Below are positions 1 to 11,615 of a stretch of 42,500 nt of DNA, one piece after another. Under the pieces are notes generated by a model. That model was not told where the DNA came from. It did not search any database and was given only the letters and a program-made list of their open reading frames with translations. A program made the position numbers and the translations under genes. Location of the stretch: assembly GCF_964340395.1 (NCBI RefSeq), contig NC_135570.1, positions 11,125,322 through 11,167,821 of the forward strand, in the 5' to 3' direction. How positions within the stretch are numbered: position 1 is the stretch's first letter; every line of letters starts with the position of its first letter. The stretch is from Glandiceps talaboti (lineage: Eukaryota > Hemichordata > Enteropneusta > Spengelidae).

Positions 1-1606
1 ATTGGAATCCATGACAAAGATCAATAAAGGTGTCCCGTTATCGGAATAAACTTGAGGTGTAGTTGAACGATGGTTAAAAGAGACGAAAAGTAGTTTACAT
101 GCTACTGTAAATAAATGAATGTTGTTATTAGTACTACATTTCATTGTATGCTTCGGTGGCATCGTAAAATACCTCGAAGCACTCAAGAAAACTGCAGCTC
201 TTCGGATTGAGGCCTAACAGATATTTTCGTAAACGTAAACATTAACTATTTTGTGATTTGCATTTACTTAATAGATGCACTGTAGACGTCGAAGAACAGA
301 TGTACACGTCTTTCCATTTATTACGTAATACGTTTTATTTTTAAGAACTTGCCAGACATACTTAATAAGCTTACCGTCAAAATAATTCTGATTCAACAGT
401 TGTGAAGGAAATATTTATCCCACTTCATGGCTGCCCTTTAAAAGTTCGTAGTTGGAAACACTACAATGGGCCATGGTTTTGGCTACGTATACGAGGTAGG
501 GGGCAGTGATTGTAACTAACAGAACAATGGGGAACGTGTTAAAATATAGCGATCTAATTGAATGTTAGTTCCTTAACCAGTCCCTATCATTGGATCGAAA
601 ATATGTTGTTTAAAACACTTTGAGTTCAAGACATATGTGAGTTGATTTGAGTTTCCTTTTAACAAAGTTAGGTTTTTAGTACTCTCACTATATCATATGC
701 ATTATTATCACCTGTATAATAGAAAGTGTGTAATGGCGTCCACGTAAATACACACTGTGTACGGTTTCAACACTCGAAAGGATCAAGAATTCGTACACAC
801 TGGAATGTGTTTACGTTCGCTAAGTTATGGAGACTGTCTAGAACCCAGTTGTAGTGTAGGAGCCGTTCGGTTAACTTCCAAACAAGACTGCTCACAGCAG
901 GGCCCAGCATGAGGCCCAACCCCCTGCCCTCAAACTACGATTTTTTTAAATCCCCAACCCCCATCATTATGCTCTCACAAAAATTCCTACTGATCACGAT
1001 CACAAATCTGTGCATATTTTCAACTTCAAAAGTTGTGAGGCAGTATATTTACCTTAAGCCAGCCACGTACAGCACAGCCAATGTCTTTCTTAATACTATC
1101 GTATTCCAGGGCACACCTTGAAAGCTGGTTTGGGGTCGTGTGTGAGGCTTGACCTCCACTTCGTATAACAGTAACCAAACAACAATACACTTGAATATGC
1201 AGTCTTTTATTGAATGACCTGGTTGTCATTCTTATGTTAATCGTAGTTATACCTTTTTGATCTGTATGTATAGGCCAAACACGTACAGTCGACTACCCGC
1301 AGGTCAGAGAAATAGTTTCATCACTGTATAGGTGCAGGTTTCATTCCTACATAAAGGTAGTAGCCGGGAACACTCTGGAAGTGTAACTATTGTGCAGGTT
1401 GTGGGTCGCTTCGGGTCGCATTATTATACATTAATATTCATTCACTTTTTAAACCCCAAGAAACTTGTTTGCTGGCCATTGCAATTGGGGGTTATATTAC
1501 TGTGAAGGTCACACGCTACACAGAGAGAGAGTGGGGAGAGAGGGGGGTAGAAAGAGCGAGAAACATATATAACAATGGTAGAGAGGGAAAGAGACAGTGA
1601 TAGTCT

Positions 1607-1657
<51 letters not shown>

Positions 1658-1726
1658 GTTAGAATTAGAAAGACAACTGAAATTAATTTCTGTTCTAAAA
1701 TACTGTTATCAATACATCATCCTTAC
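1..1726. other. Left-edge stretch, no gene recognised
   Basis: AT-rich sequence. The short open frames here show no domain, no splice-bounded exon and no codon pattern I trust. It contains a GACA tract near its right end. Because the somatomedin B exon just to the right is on the minus strand and ends in a good donor, downstream exons of that gene may lie here or off the left edge, but I could not pick any out. Confidence 0.4.
1605..1654. repeat. (GACA)n microsatellite
   Basis: About twelve nearly perfect GACA units. It lies 70 bp from the donor of the somatomedin B exon, so inside the next intron of that gene. The same motif recurs near 10.4 kb and, as TGTC, near 35.85 kb and at the right edge. 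Confidence 0.95.
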
Positions 1727-1843
1727 CTCCACATTGTTCAAAATAATCCAGACAGCAGTCACCAATAAAGACGCAACTATGAAGACAGCTACAATAAAAG
1801 TCGTAATTGTACCAATTACAGTTTCCACTACAATATCCTTTCC
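1727..1843 (-). CDS. Orphan exon for a somatomedin B (SMB) domain of a secreted or cell-surface protein
   Basis: A 117-nt minus-strand exon, entered and left in phase 1, encodes 38 whole codons. Its eight cysteines have the spacing C-x3-C-x8-C-x-C-x3-C-x5-CC-x6-C, with GDCC followed by LDYFEQC, which is the somatomedin B signature of vitronectin, ENPP and proteoglycan-4 type proteins. The donor is strong (G then GTAAGG). The acceptor AATAG, just above 1843, has a poor pyrimidine tract; a second AG five bases further in keeps the same phase. SMB domains are disulfide knots that bind extracellular partners, and symmetric phase 1 exons are usual for shuffled extracellular modules. The rest of the gene was not found: the upstream exon should lie to the right and the downstream exon to the left or outside the window. 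Reading another frame gives a hydrophobic stretch, which I think is coincidental. The domain is near certain; expression is unknown. Confidence 0.82.
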
Positions 1844-2182
1844 CTATTGATTAGAATAATCCGTGAATGCTAGTACCAAGACTTGGGTCGCGCCACAAAA
1901 CCACTGTTACTACTGTGCTATGTGGTTGTAAATGTTATCATCAGCGAGGCCTTTTAGTATTACGCCATTTATTACGCCACGTGTTACAGGTTTGGATTCA
2001 TATAATGACTATGCGCACTGTCAGTGAATGAATCTGATTGGCGGAAACTCAGAGTGAATGTGATTGGAAGAAAGGAAAATACAGGTGTATAATGAAATCA
2101 AAAGAAGGAAACTTCAGACAGAGGTACGATTACACATATAGGGCTAGACTCTCTCACCAGTCTTCGAGAGCATAGGTATTAA

Positions 2183-2336
2183 CTGTTTTGTATGTACCAA
2201 TATCTACTGAATAATTGTACTAGAATATCCTTGTACTGTGGGCCCTCATCGACGACACAGAACAAATGATTAGCCCTATGTAGTCAATGCGGACCCACAG
2301 TACAATTATGCAGTAGATATCAGTACATACAAAACA
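2183..2336. repeat. Foldback (inverted-repeat) element
   Basis: The left arm 2183-2221 and right arm 2299-2336 are reverse complements over about 38 bp with two or three mismatches, separated by about 77 bp. The sequence just inside the arms can also pair locally (GTACTGTGGG against CCCACAGTAC). It looks like a MITE-type or foldback remnant. No clear target-site duplication was seen. Confidence 0.75.
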
Positions 2337-2731
2337 GCCATTTTCGTGATGCGATGATCCGAGCTCAGAATAAAATGTTTTGCCACCCGTTAGCTAAAAT
2401 GTCCACATCGCTGCGCTGTAACTATGCTTGGTCTTGTCTACTACGAAACTGCCCATCTGAAAGGCAGATTATATGAGATTACATTTGAAATCTATTTATG
2501 TATTTCTTTGATATATTAAGGACAGTGTACTTTTTATATTCACGAAGGTAATAGAATCGACAATATCGATTTCAGTCGGGATCATTCCTCTAGTTTCCGT
2601 ACTAGGAAATAAACACCTCTAAGCAGTTTCACCTTTTATCTTGTTTACCTATCACATCATTCTGTATTGTTCTGTTTTGCTGTTTGGAGTCCTATGATGT
2701 ACGATCAATATTACAGTAGACACATGGTAGA

Positions 2732-2774
2732 CCTCAGACCACTAAAGATACAAAATGTAGTTAGTGGTCTGAGG
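2732..2774. repeat. Short perfect hairpin
   Basis: A 14-bp perfect stem (CCTCAGACCACTAA at 2732-2745 with its complement at 2761-2774) closes a 15-nt loop. Both sides are bordered by a GTAGAC direct repeat. It may be a decayed inverted-repeat element; nothing ties it to a gene. Confidence 0.6.
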
Positions 2775-3164
2775 GTAGACCAAACATGTAATACTTATTT
2801 AATCTACGAACTATTATATTGTCATTGTTTTTAGGACATTTGGGATGACACTGATAATGGTGCCATAGCAATGGTGTTTGCTGACTCAACGGACCTCAGT
2901 CATCACTGTAGGGGCAGATAATCCAGAGATGAAGGCGTCGTTCAGTGGTACTTGATCTACATCAACGTTAATTCCACAAACAGTATTTTGATCTTCACTG
3001 TGTCATTCTGGTCGTTACTTTATTTACCAAGTGAAGCAGTTTTAAAGAGATGGTTTCATGTTGGTAATGCCATCGTCATTATTATTCGGATAAACCGGTT
3101 ATTAAGTGGATATGACATTTTTTTTTTGAGTTATGCAGTAAATATTGATTTTTAACTATTGTAA

Positions 3165-3320
3165 CAAATATGGCCGCCATTCATCAAAAAACAAAGTGAC
3201 GTGCATATGTCCAATATGATATGCCAACTTTGTGCCAGGTTTGAAAGTAATCGGACATAGCTGATCTGAGAAATGATGTCTTACGGATCGATGGACGGAC
3301 ACAAGGACGGACGGATTACT
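3165..3320. repeat. Dispersed short repeat, member 1
   Basis: The stretch around 3220-3275 (TTTGTGCCAGGTTTGA, then ATCGGACATAG and GAGAAATG) closely resembles 23655-23705 (TTTGTGCCATGTTTGA, ATCAGATATTG, GAGAAATG). It ends in a GGACGGAC-rich run. A short retroposon family is likely; the boundaries are uncertain. Confidence 0.5.
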
Positions 3321-4417
3321 TCAACAAATTAAATTCAGCCCTGTTGAAACCACTTTTAATTTGTTTTATAGGTTCATTGAACTGTGTTACTTGTTTTGAA
3401 TGTTCACATTTCCTTTAGTTACCCTGGAAAAGTGCTAAACATCCACATTATCATATGTATAGTTTTATGCAAACAAAATTCATACTAATACCCTTAGTGC
3501 ACGTGGCTCTTGTAGTTTGAGTCTACAAGGTTCTCACTGTCAGTACATTTCAGGATAGTCAAAGACCGGACCAAAACTTGAAGAGCGCAACTAACAAATG
3601 GAATGAAAAAAATAAACACCAGTCGAAGTCATTGCATAAATAAATCATCTGTTTATTAAAAATCCCAAATAAGATGACACAAACACTACAACTGACAAAA
3701 TTTGCACGAACTTCAATTAATAAGTAAAGTGCAAAATTCTCGATCAATATGTACTACATCTTGATTGAGGCAATTGACGGTGACCGGATGACATGAATTG
3801 CAATGCCGATGGTGGCGCACTCCATGACCTGCTCTGACCAGTATCCTTGCTCTCTTGCCCTAAGTTTCGCGTGGTGGTCTTCATGAAAGTAATGACGGCC
3901 TTGAAAGCATTACATATATTTCGTGGACAGTGTTATGCAAATCTTATGCAAAAGATGCATTCCATATCATAAGAAGACTCGTACTGAACGACCCGCAAAT
4001 CGAACCGAAGTTTAGCCTGTCGACAGGTCGGCCGATTATAACGATACTGTATTGGAACACAGCTACTACCTGGGCTCTTATGGTTTACAATATTGAATCA
4101 TTGTCATTCCTAAACACCCAGCACCATCAATGTGAGTAGGATACTGTGGATTCCACAGTAGTTTTAAGATAATTACCGTACGTATCATCATTTCACGTTA
4201 ACAGTTTGTATGATTGTAGTACGCCAGTAGGCTATTACCGCTATCTGAGGCCCGGATCTGAGGTCAACATCGTACATATGATACTGGTTTGCATGTGTGA
4301 TGGCGATAGAGAGAACGAGTAAACGTACTCATTTAGTACTCTCGGGGACAATCACAACAACGTGAAACACTGCGTAACGACTACTCAATATCTTGTTTGA
4401 TATTGTGATATTTGTGA

Positions 4418-4451
4418 TATATATATGTGATAATAATTATGTGATATATAT

Positions 4452-4524
<73 letters not shown>

Positions 4525-4590
4525 ATGCATGCATGCATGCATACATACATACATACATACATACATACATACATACATACATACATACAT

Positions 4591-4625
<35 letters not shown>

Positions 4626-4633
4626 TACATACA

Positions 4634-4665
<32 letters not shown>

Positions 4666-4820
4666 CATACATACATACATACATACATACATACATACAT
4701 ACATACATACATACATACAAATGTACATACATACATACATACATACATACATACATACATACATACATACATACATACATACATACATACATACATACAT
4801 ACATACATACATACGCATAC
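4418..4820. repeat. Compound microsatellite: (AT)n then (ATAC)n with an (AC)n island
   Basis: About 400 bp of almost uninterrupted simple repeat: AT dinucleotides to about 4521, then ATGC and ATAC tetranucleotides with an AC island at 4608-4624. Because tetranucleotides stay open in all frames, long tyrosine/histidine or methionine/cysteine/valine open frames appear on both strands. These are artefacts, not genes. Confidence 0.97.
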
Positions 4821-5620
4821 ATTGTATATACTATTTTTATATTATTTTAATGTTGTGCTCTAACACCTGAACTTATGTTATTGTCGCTGAAAGCTATCAC
4901 ATTGTTAACATGGCTTTATGTATTTAGGTCACCCCTGCATACTAACGAGGCGTAACATTTTAACAATAACTTTTCCCCCGAGCTTTTCGCCTTCGACAAA
5001 TTCCGTAAATACATAGACATACCGTAGTTATAAAACATGTAGTATATAAAGCAGTAGTACGTGTATGTATTACACTAACATTGGCTGTCATGACAGTTTG
5101 GTTGTTTCGATCTACAATCCAGTTCCCCTCTCATCTCGAAATACCAAAGGCCCACTACCCTCTCCTCATTATTCGGCATTGAATATATCTTTTCCCTTTG
5201 TCCACACAGCCTCTGAAAATTCGTGCACAGACAAATTGTTTACACGAACAGCTTTACAGACTGCACCTAGAGTATATTCTGAATGTGTGTACGTGACTCA
5301 GCAAAAGTTGTACCTTGTTTGAAACACTTTGTTTGAAATTTCAAGGTTTCGTCGTTGTGGGTGCTCCACATTGCTGGTTAAGTCCAAACGACGGTGCTTT
5401 TTTTAAAAATCAGTTTTAGGATTTTATAACATGAGAACATTGTAATCCACATTGACTAACGCAAACTTTATGTAATACAATTCCCAGTACATACTACCAG
5501 TACAAGTATATCATGTATCGGTTATGCACAAATTTAAAACTTGCGTGTTCAAATCTTCTCTTTTATATATATGGTATCTCGTACCAGAAGACCGGTCATA
5601 TTAAATCTGGACAATTCACA

Positions 5621-8002
5621 ATGTTGGCAGTATCGCTAATTACTCTCTTTTTGACCCTGGTTTTGTCGACAAGTGGAGAAGACTACTTAACCGCCAAACC
5701 GAAGGCATGGTGGACAAAACACGTGACATTGGATTTCTACACGGCGGGGAGACTTTCAGCTCGAGAAGTGAAATATGCTGCTGAAGTTGGCTTTCAGTCA
5801 GTATTTGCCGTTTTTAACCACACTACTCCTGGGTCAATGGGGAACGAACCGCTCCCAACAACAGACGCCATAAAATACATCGCAACACATCTTACAGACA
5901 TCAAAGAGTTTGACATTTTTCCTGCAACTATTCAGTCCTGGCGAAGTATGGAAGCAGTATTATACTTTGCAAATGCTGTCACGGAAATGCCTAAACCCAC
6001 GTTAGTTTATTGTACAGCCTCGTACTCAGCAACTGCAACGGTACTATTATACTTTCTGTACATGACCCAACACGATGAGACATTCAAGCCGAAATTTCAT
6101 TCGGACGACTTCTTTCGGGTCGGACGGGGACACGGACACGATTATGACATGGATGAAGGCTTGATTGAACTGGTGTCAGAAATAACTGGAGAACCGCCAG
6201 TAGAACTAAGACTCGTGCCGAATAATAAACTCACGACCTGGGCCACATTTTGGCACGCCAAGTTTGTATCATCAGACTGGTTTTGTGCTGGTCAAATGAG
6301 GAAGACGCACATTCCAGCCACTGACGTCGCTGGTTTCAAGGTAATTGCAAACACTCGTCTTGGACTGACTTCTTCATCCCACGATACACCTTCGCAGGAA
6401 GAAGTTACTTTACTGAATATCAAGGACTACACTGGAACATACAAACATGGCGGTCGACAAAAACTGCCTCGTTTACTTAAGACAAGAATCGACCCTAAAA
6501 AACCAAACGAGTACATATCATCAACGTCCCGTAAGAATTTTGAAGCTCGAAATCCTGGAGAATTTGGGGACGATATTGGCTACAACGAAAAGTTGGAACG
6601 TGATGCTGTCGATGGGAGTGTGTTATATTATGTTCATTTACCAGTCGGTTAGTAAAATTTTAAATTTTATATAACATGACAAAAGGAATTTTATAATATT
6701 GCAATTTAAATTCAAGGTTCGGGAAATCAGTTTTTGATATCTACACTGACAGTAGAGAATACTAGTAAATAATATGCTGTGCTAAAATGTATTACCTTGT
6801 ATGGAGCGTAATAACTGGTTCTAATACCTTTTATCTTTCGATTTCTTTGATTTTGTTTTTGAAATATTTGAAAATTAAAAGCCAAGACGACTGCAAAGTT
6901 ATTCTTCGAATATGTGGACGACTTGAAAAAGGCCTCTGAACATGGCCCTGTGCTATTGCATAGTGGATATGGTGGACATACTAGCGGTAAGTATACTAGT
7001 ATTAGTCTCGGTTACCCAGACACTCGCCGCTGGGGGCTCTGCCTAGCTACGGGACGGGAAGGTCTCGTAAAGAAGAGCCCCAGCAGCGAGAGTCTGGGTA
7101 ACCGAGACTATAAGTATATTGGTCCAAGTCCATGATTTGTTGATCGACGGAGGATTGTCTATCGTTAGGGAATTGCTATCTATAATGTGAATGTAGATGG
7201 GGTATATAGTGTAATATTTCATTATTGAAAATGAGATCACTGACTGAGTATATATAGTTATTATAGTGGCAACCTTAGCTACGTTTATATCGGTGCCCCT
7301 ATGAATGCCAAGTTTGGTCCACGATTAGTTTGTTAAATAGCACCCTCTTCAAGTTACAGCTCATGACTGTTGTTTTTTTCTGTTCCGCAATTATAAAAAC
7401 AAACCCATCATGTACATTGAAGCAACTGGTTTTCAGAGTCGAGAAAATAAACCATTCCACAGAAAAGTACTTATCCTGTGTTACTTTAGGGGTAGGAAGG
7501 CACAATGTTCAGTTCAAGTTCATTATTGTTTATTTACAGTGATTTATATTCGAAATAATTCCAGAACTCTAAACATTGGTGTCATGACGTCACCACACAC
7601 CGCTGTCGATAAGTAAATGAATATAGTATTAATAAATGAAGATATATTTCATGCACATAATTATCCCTTATAAAATGCATGACCGGAACGGAACTCATTA
7701 TTTCTTGAGCTATCAACAATGTATTAATAAAAGTAATCTGAAACGCTGATGATTTTCATGACCTATTTTACTATACAGCTTATTGGGCACTACTGGCGGA
7801 AGGATACATGAACTGTTTGGACACCGAGTGGGCTTTAACACAAGCTGATATCTTGGGATATTATTTTACGAGTGATGAGGTCCAGGTGTTCCGCGAAGTC
7901 TTCGACTCGCCAAGAAAAGAGTGTGCTGAAAAGACACACAGCAGTAGTTATTTCAAACTTTTTACGAAATTGGCATTTTTCTTTCATTTGTTTGGATTAT
8001 AG
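5621..8002 (+). CDS. Secreted tandem tyrosine-phosphatase-like protein with inactive P-loops (three exons, 451 aa)
   Basis: The coding exons are 5621-6647, 6882-6986 and 7779-8002, with phase 1 introns (G|GTTAGT and G|GTAAGT donors). I start at the ATG at 5621 because a clean signal peptide follows (MLAVSLITLFLTLVLSTSG); a Met 36 codons upstream is possible. Domain 1 has AGRLSAREVKYAAEVGFQSV and a P-loop VYCTASYSATA (Cys131). Domain 2, built across the exon joins, has YYVHLPV and a P-loop LLHSGYGGHTSA. The layout resembles the DUF442/beta-lactamase-hydrolase-like phosphatase family, whose active loop is HCx5R. Here domain 1 keeps Cys but has Ala137 for the arginine, and domain 2 has Ser370 and Thr376 for Cys and Arg, so neither half should be catalytic. 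The C-terminus ends in a hydrophobic tail (residues about 434-451) that could be a GPI-anchor signal. I infer a secreted or surface pseudophosphatase, perhaps a ligand-binding fold. The partner is unknown. Confidence 0.85.
7003..7110. mobile_element. 108-bp MITE-like foldback inside intron 2 of the phosphatase-like gene
   Basis: The ends are perfect inverted repeats (TAGTCTCGGTTACCCAGAC at 7003-7021 and its complement at 7092-7110), and pairing continues inward through CGCTGGGGCTCT-type arms with few mismatches. The outermost TA on each side could be the target duplication of a TA-targeting element. No coding capacity. It is noticeably more GC-rich than the surrounding intron. Confidence 0.85.
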
Positions 8003-8068
8003 GCGGATAAATCTGCTTTGACCAAATAATTGTGATTATTATTATTAATTTTACATTGTACACAGGTG

Positions 8069-8074
8069 AATAAA
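8069..8074 (+). terminator. Poly(A) signal of the phosphatase-like gene
   Basis: AATAAA, 67 bp after the stop codon at 8002, the first such hexamer downstream. It implies a short 3' UTR. Confidence 0.6.
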
Positions 8075-8235
8075 TTACTTCTGTATGAATAGAAAAGTGT
8101 GTATTAACGAAACCAACAAGTAAATTTACAATATGCCAGAATATGAGCCAAACACCAAACATGATAACGCCTTTAACAAAGAGATGATAGTACTCCTATC
8201 CAAGCACTCAGCAATGAAATAAGCAAATGCATTTC

Positions 8236-8281
8236 TCAAACAAACAAACAAACAAACAAACAAACAAACAATCAATCAATC
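8236..8281. repeat. (CAAA)n then (ATCA)n microsatellite
   Basis: About eight CAAA or AAAC units followed by three ATCA units. Confidence 0.9.
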
Positions 8282-8893
8282 GTTTTTGATAGTTCAGTAT
8301 AATTGTTACGTATCTAACAATAATATACTGTTTATGTTAATTTGTAACTTTACATCTAATTATAAGTGACAGAATAGACAGAAATTTCATTTCAAATGAT
8401 ATCAGAACATTTCAATATGGAACAAGAGTAACCAAGACTCATTAAGTGGCAGCTTGTGCCCCTTTAAATGCGAAGATACTGTCGATCTCACATGGTAATA
8501 AATACACGATCAGTGAACATTTCAGCGTCTGATATAGTAACGCCATGACACATCATACTGTTTTCTATCAAATAAACTATACAATCGTGAAATGAAAGTA
8601 ATCGACTTAATTGTATTGATGATCACACAACCAGATCGAAACACGTTTACTGCTAGCTGGGTTAGAAAGTTGACAGAGAATTCCTAATAGCCGGAATATC
8701 GACTTAGAATTTAAATATAATTTTTAACTAGGATCGAAGGTAAAGTGATAAATAAGTCCTGTATATGTATCTGCGTCCTTATGGGAATATTTCAAAATAG
8801 GTGTGTGAAAGGATATTTTGTGCATGTTTCAACACCGATTCAATATGCTTTGCGTAATGTCGTACAGTCGACAAGGTCTGAAAGAGGTATCCC

Positions 8894-9870
8894 AAATAGA
8901 GAACTTGCAATCCAGACTGAGCATGCTCAGACGCTAAGGACCATGGGATTATCCGTGGTTATCGTAACACCTAATCTGGAGCTACCGATAAAATAAACCT
9001 CCCACAATGGTCAGGGTGACTATGAATTGATTATTTGTGGTTACAAACAATGTAACATTATTTTTTTATAATACTAATTGATTAGTATAGTTACGAGTCA
9101 CACATTGTAAACAATTGTGTCAAGTAAATATTACCTTGCAATGACAAGAAGACGCATGTAAGGTCACATTGATTAATGAGACAGAGTAATAGGTCAAGCA
9201 ATGTTATTCTATCTTAATAAGTAGTCGCCGTAGGTGTCACAACAAGTGATAAATTGTACCCCAATTGATTTCAACAGCTGTTTTAAGTAAGAATATTCTA
9301 GAGAGTTCTTTCAACTGTTTATTTCTGAACTGAATTAATTGTATTAATACTTTCTAAATAAGGATAAGAGAGTGAATTTTGCTGTAAACAATTTGTTTGT
9401 TAACCATATTTGTATTACGGAATGAAAGTTAGTTTAAATAAAATATTGGTGACGTATACGGTTGAAGCAGAATGGAATTTGTCTCAAAAATATTTGTTAG
9501 ATTTGCTGGGAGGCCTTGACTGAGGAACACGGATTTGAATGCGCTCCGTGAGTAGAACTTCACAGAGACAAAGACATCCCAAGGAACTTTGATTCTCGGC
9601 TGTAACTAAATTGAGGAGTTCGATTGAATCACTCCTATTGCTGCAAATCGTATATGTCATTCGACCCAAAGTAATATTTTGAGTCCTGTATGAGTTTTTC
9701 GACAGAATACGTGTCCTGAGATTCTGGTACCTCTGAGACGGTTTGAGTGCATTGAGTTTACCCTTGGATTTGGTAAATAGCCCCACCACCAAAGACAAGT
9801 CGGCAACAGTATTTATTATCACATTTCCCATGATGCAACATTCAAAATGGTGGGTTTGTAAGTTCCCTAT
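8894..9870 (+). repeat. Dispersed repeat copy A, split by a ~724-bp insertion
   Basis: 8894-9088 and 9808-9870 together match the reverse complement of 36345-36600, where the two parts are adjacent. Similarity is high and easy to see (for example CAATCCAGACTGAGCATGCT and CCCATGATGCAACATTCAA), with many substitutions. In copy A the parts are separated by 9089-9812, and the break is flanked by AGTAT on both sides. No coding frame of note in either copy. Confidence 0.8.
9089..9812. mobile_element. Probable insertion nested in repeat copy A
   Basis: This segment is absent from the other copy of the repeat at 36.35-36.6 kb. It is bordered by a 5-bp direct repeat AGTAT (9084-9088 and 9808-9812), consistent with a target-site duplication. 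Convincing terminal inverted repeats and a conserved coding frame are missing, so its class is unknown. Confidence 0.5.
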
Positions 9871-10256
9871 TGTTCTCATTAACTCACTCTTGAAAATTTC
9901 CCTTACTAACGGCGAAAATTTGGAAACCTAGCTCTATAAAATTATTTCATTTATTTCACATACCAATTAGATGAAAAACCATGTCGGGATTCTGGCGTCC
10001 CATTTGCAAGTCAGATTCATAGAAAATGGTCATGTTTTTATAATTTTAATGATGCGAAAATATTTATTATTAGTTGCACAGTGTGGATGTAGTGAGAAGG
10101 GAATATCAGTAGTCTCGGCCGCAATTGACCGGAGAAACTGGTCTGACAATATGCACCGCGATAACTCGGGGGTATTTATTTTAATAAAACAATTATGGCA
10201 ATTATAACACCAATATCCGAAACTGTACCAGGATAATAAGTAGGTGGATAATGAAC

Positions 10257-10492
<236 letters not shown>

Positions 10493-10529
10493 ATGAATAA
10501 TTGTATCAATGTTACATGGGAGTGGCAGT

Positions 10530-11352
10530 AATAAGCTAGAATGTATTTCCTGGGTGTAAATCAGATTAATAATACACTGACCTGGGAAAAACAAGTGAAC
10601 ACTGTATGTAGTAAAGTGGCTTTCAAATTACATCACCTCAAACGTATTAGAACTTTTTTAAGTCAGAGAGCAAAGATTACTTTTTACAATTGTTTTATAT
10701 TACCCCCACTTTAACTATTGTTCCAACATATGGGGACATTGTTCCAACACACTTTTACTCCGCATGAAAGACTACAGAAAGTTGTTGCAAGAGTACTCTT
10801 AGATTCTGATTTCAATACACCAAGCCATGTTTTATTCGAGTCGCCACTACAATGGCTTCCTTTTAGAAAACGAATCATTTACAATGAAGCCGTTTTAATG
10901 TACAAAGTCCAGAATAGCCTGGCTCCAAATTATCTCAATGATTTTAGAAGTATTCAAGAAGTGCATACTCGTAATACACGTGCTGCAGCTAGAGATGAAC
11001 TATATATTCCAAAACACAGAACACAGATTTTTAAGAAGAGTTTTAGATATAATGGTGTTAAAATATGGAATGATTTAAGTATTGATGTCCAATCCTGCTC
11101 AACTCTTCAGTCTTTTAAACGTAAATGTAAATGTCAGCTTTTAGAAAATCGTTAGTTAGTGTAGCCGTTATTGTTCTTCTTCTGGCTTTTGCCATTTTAC
11201 TGTCTTTGTATTAATTTCATTGGTTTGTATTTTTACTTCTTGGTATTTTTAATGTATATATTGTATATTTTTATCTCGACACTGTGTGAGAAGAGTCTTT
11301 GGCCCAACAGTCTATCGAGTTTAAATAAATAATAATAAATAATAATAACAGA
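10530..11352 (+). pseudogene. 5'-truncated, frameshifted non-LTR retrotransposon (end of the reverse transcriptase ORF and 3' tail)
   Basis: The frame starting near 10540 reads YFLGVQINNTLTWEKQ and later CSKVAFKLHHLKRI, the end of a jockey/CR1/L2-type reverse transcriptase. Around 10700 the frame shifts (the conserved HFNYCSNIWGH block is read in another frame), and it shifts again before 10755. From there an open frame runs to the stop at 11155 through PLQWLPFRKRIIYNEAVLMY, SLAPNYL, TRNTRAA and FRYNGVKIWNDL, motifs typical of the C-terminus of these elements. The element ends in an A-rich AATAAT repeat tail at about 11320-11350, as expected for target-primed insertion. The two frameshifts and the missing 5' part make it dead. 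It lies 270 bp upstream of the first exon of the next gene. Confidence 0.85.
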
Positions 11353-11615
11353 GAGATTCTCGAATAACTGACTGCCGCTAATTGGGATTATTACATATAA
11401 TCTAAGCATGAATAATATAATAGCTCTACTACCTATTTCCTATTTGTGCAAAAGATGAAAACAAATCGGAACTTCTGGAAATTGAAAAACAAAGACCTCA
11501 CTTAATTTACGGTAAAAATTACTCCATAAATGACATAATTGCCATATGATTTGAGGAACATCTACGATCTTTAAATTTGAAGTCAGCAAAGTATACGAAC
11601 CGTCAGTCAGACACG

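Larger units (their letters stand above)
1844..5512. other. Mostly non-coding intergenic or intronic stretch
   Basis: No convincing coding exon on either strand. It holds two foldback sequences (2183-2336 and 2732-2774), a short dispersed repeat (about 3165-3320) and the AT/ATAC microsatellite at 4.4-4.8 kb. A signal-peptide exon for the minus-strand SMB gene could be hidden here but was not identified. Confidence 0.5.

Noticed and set aside
1727-1850. Hydrophobic reading of the minus strand (TTFIVAVFIVASLLVTAVWII) as a membrane helix
   Set aside because: The neighbouring frame gives an exact somatomedin B cysteine pattern with matching splice phase, which is far less likely by chance.
4381-4870. 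Several overlapping open frames of 110-145 codons on both strands
   Set aside because: They are translations of the AT/ATAC microsatellite; the protein is a four-residue repeat in every frame.
5513-5620. Using the upstream Met as start of the phosphatase-like protein
   Set aside because: It would bury the signal peptide 36 residues in; the Met at 5621 gives a normal secretory start. It cannot be excluded if an intron lies between.
8236-8281. CRISPR-like regular repeats
   Set aside because: A four-base microsatellite in a eukaryotic genome, with no spacers.
10718-11155. Intact cellular gene
   Set aside because: Conserved residues are those of non-LTR reverse transcriptase C-termini, the upstream half is frameshifted and an AATAAT tail follows.
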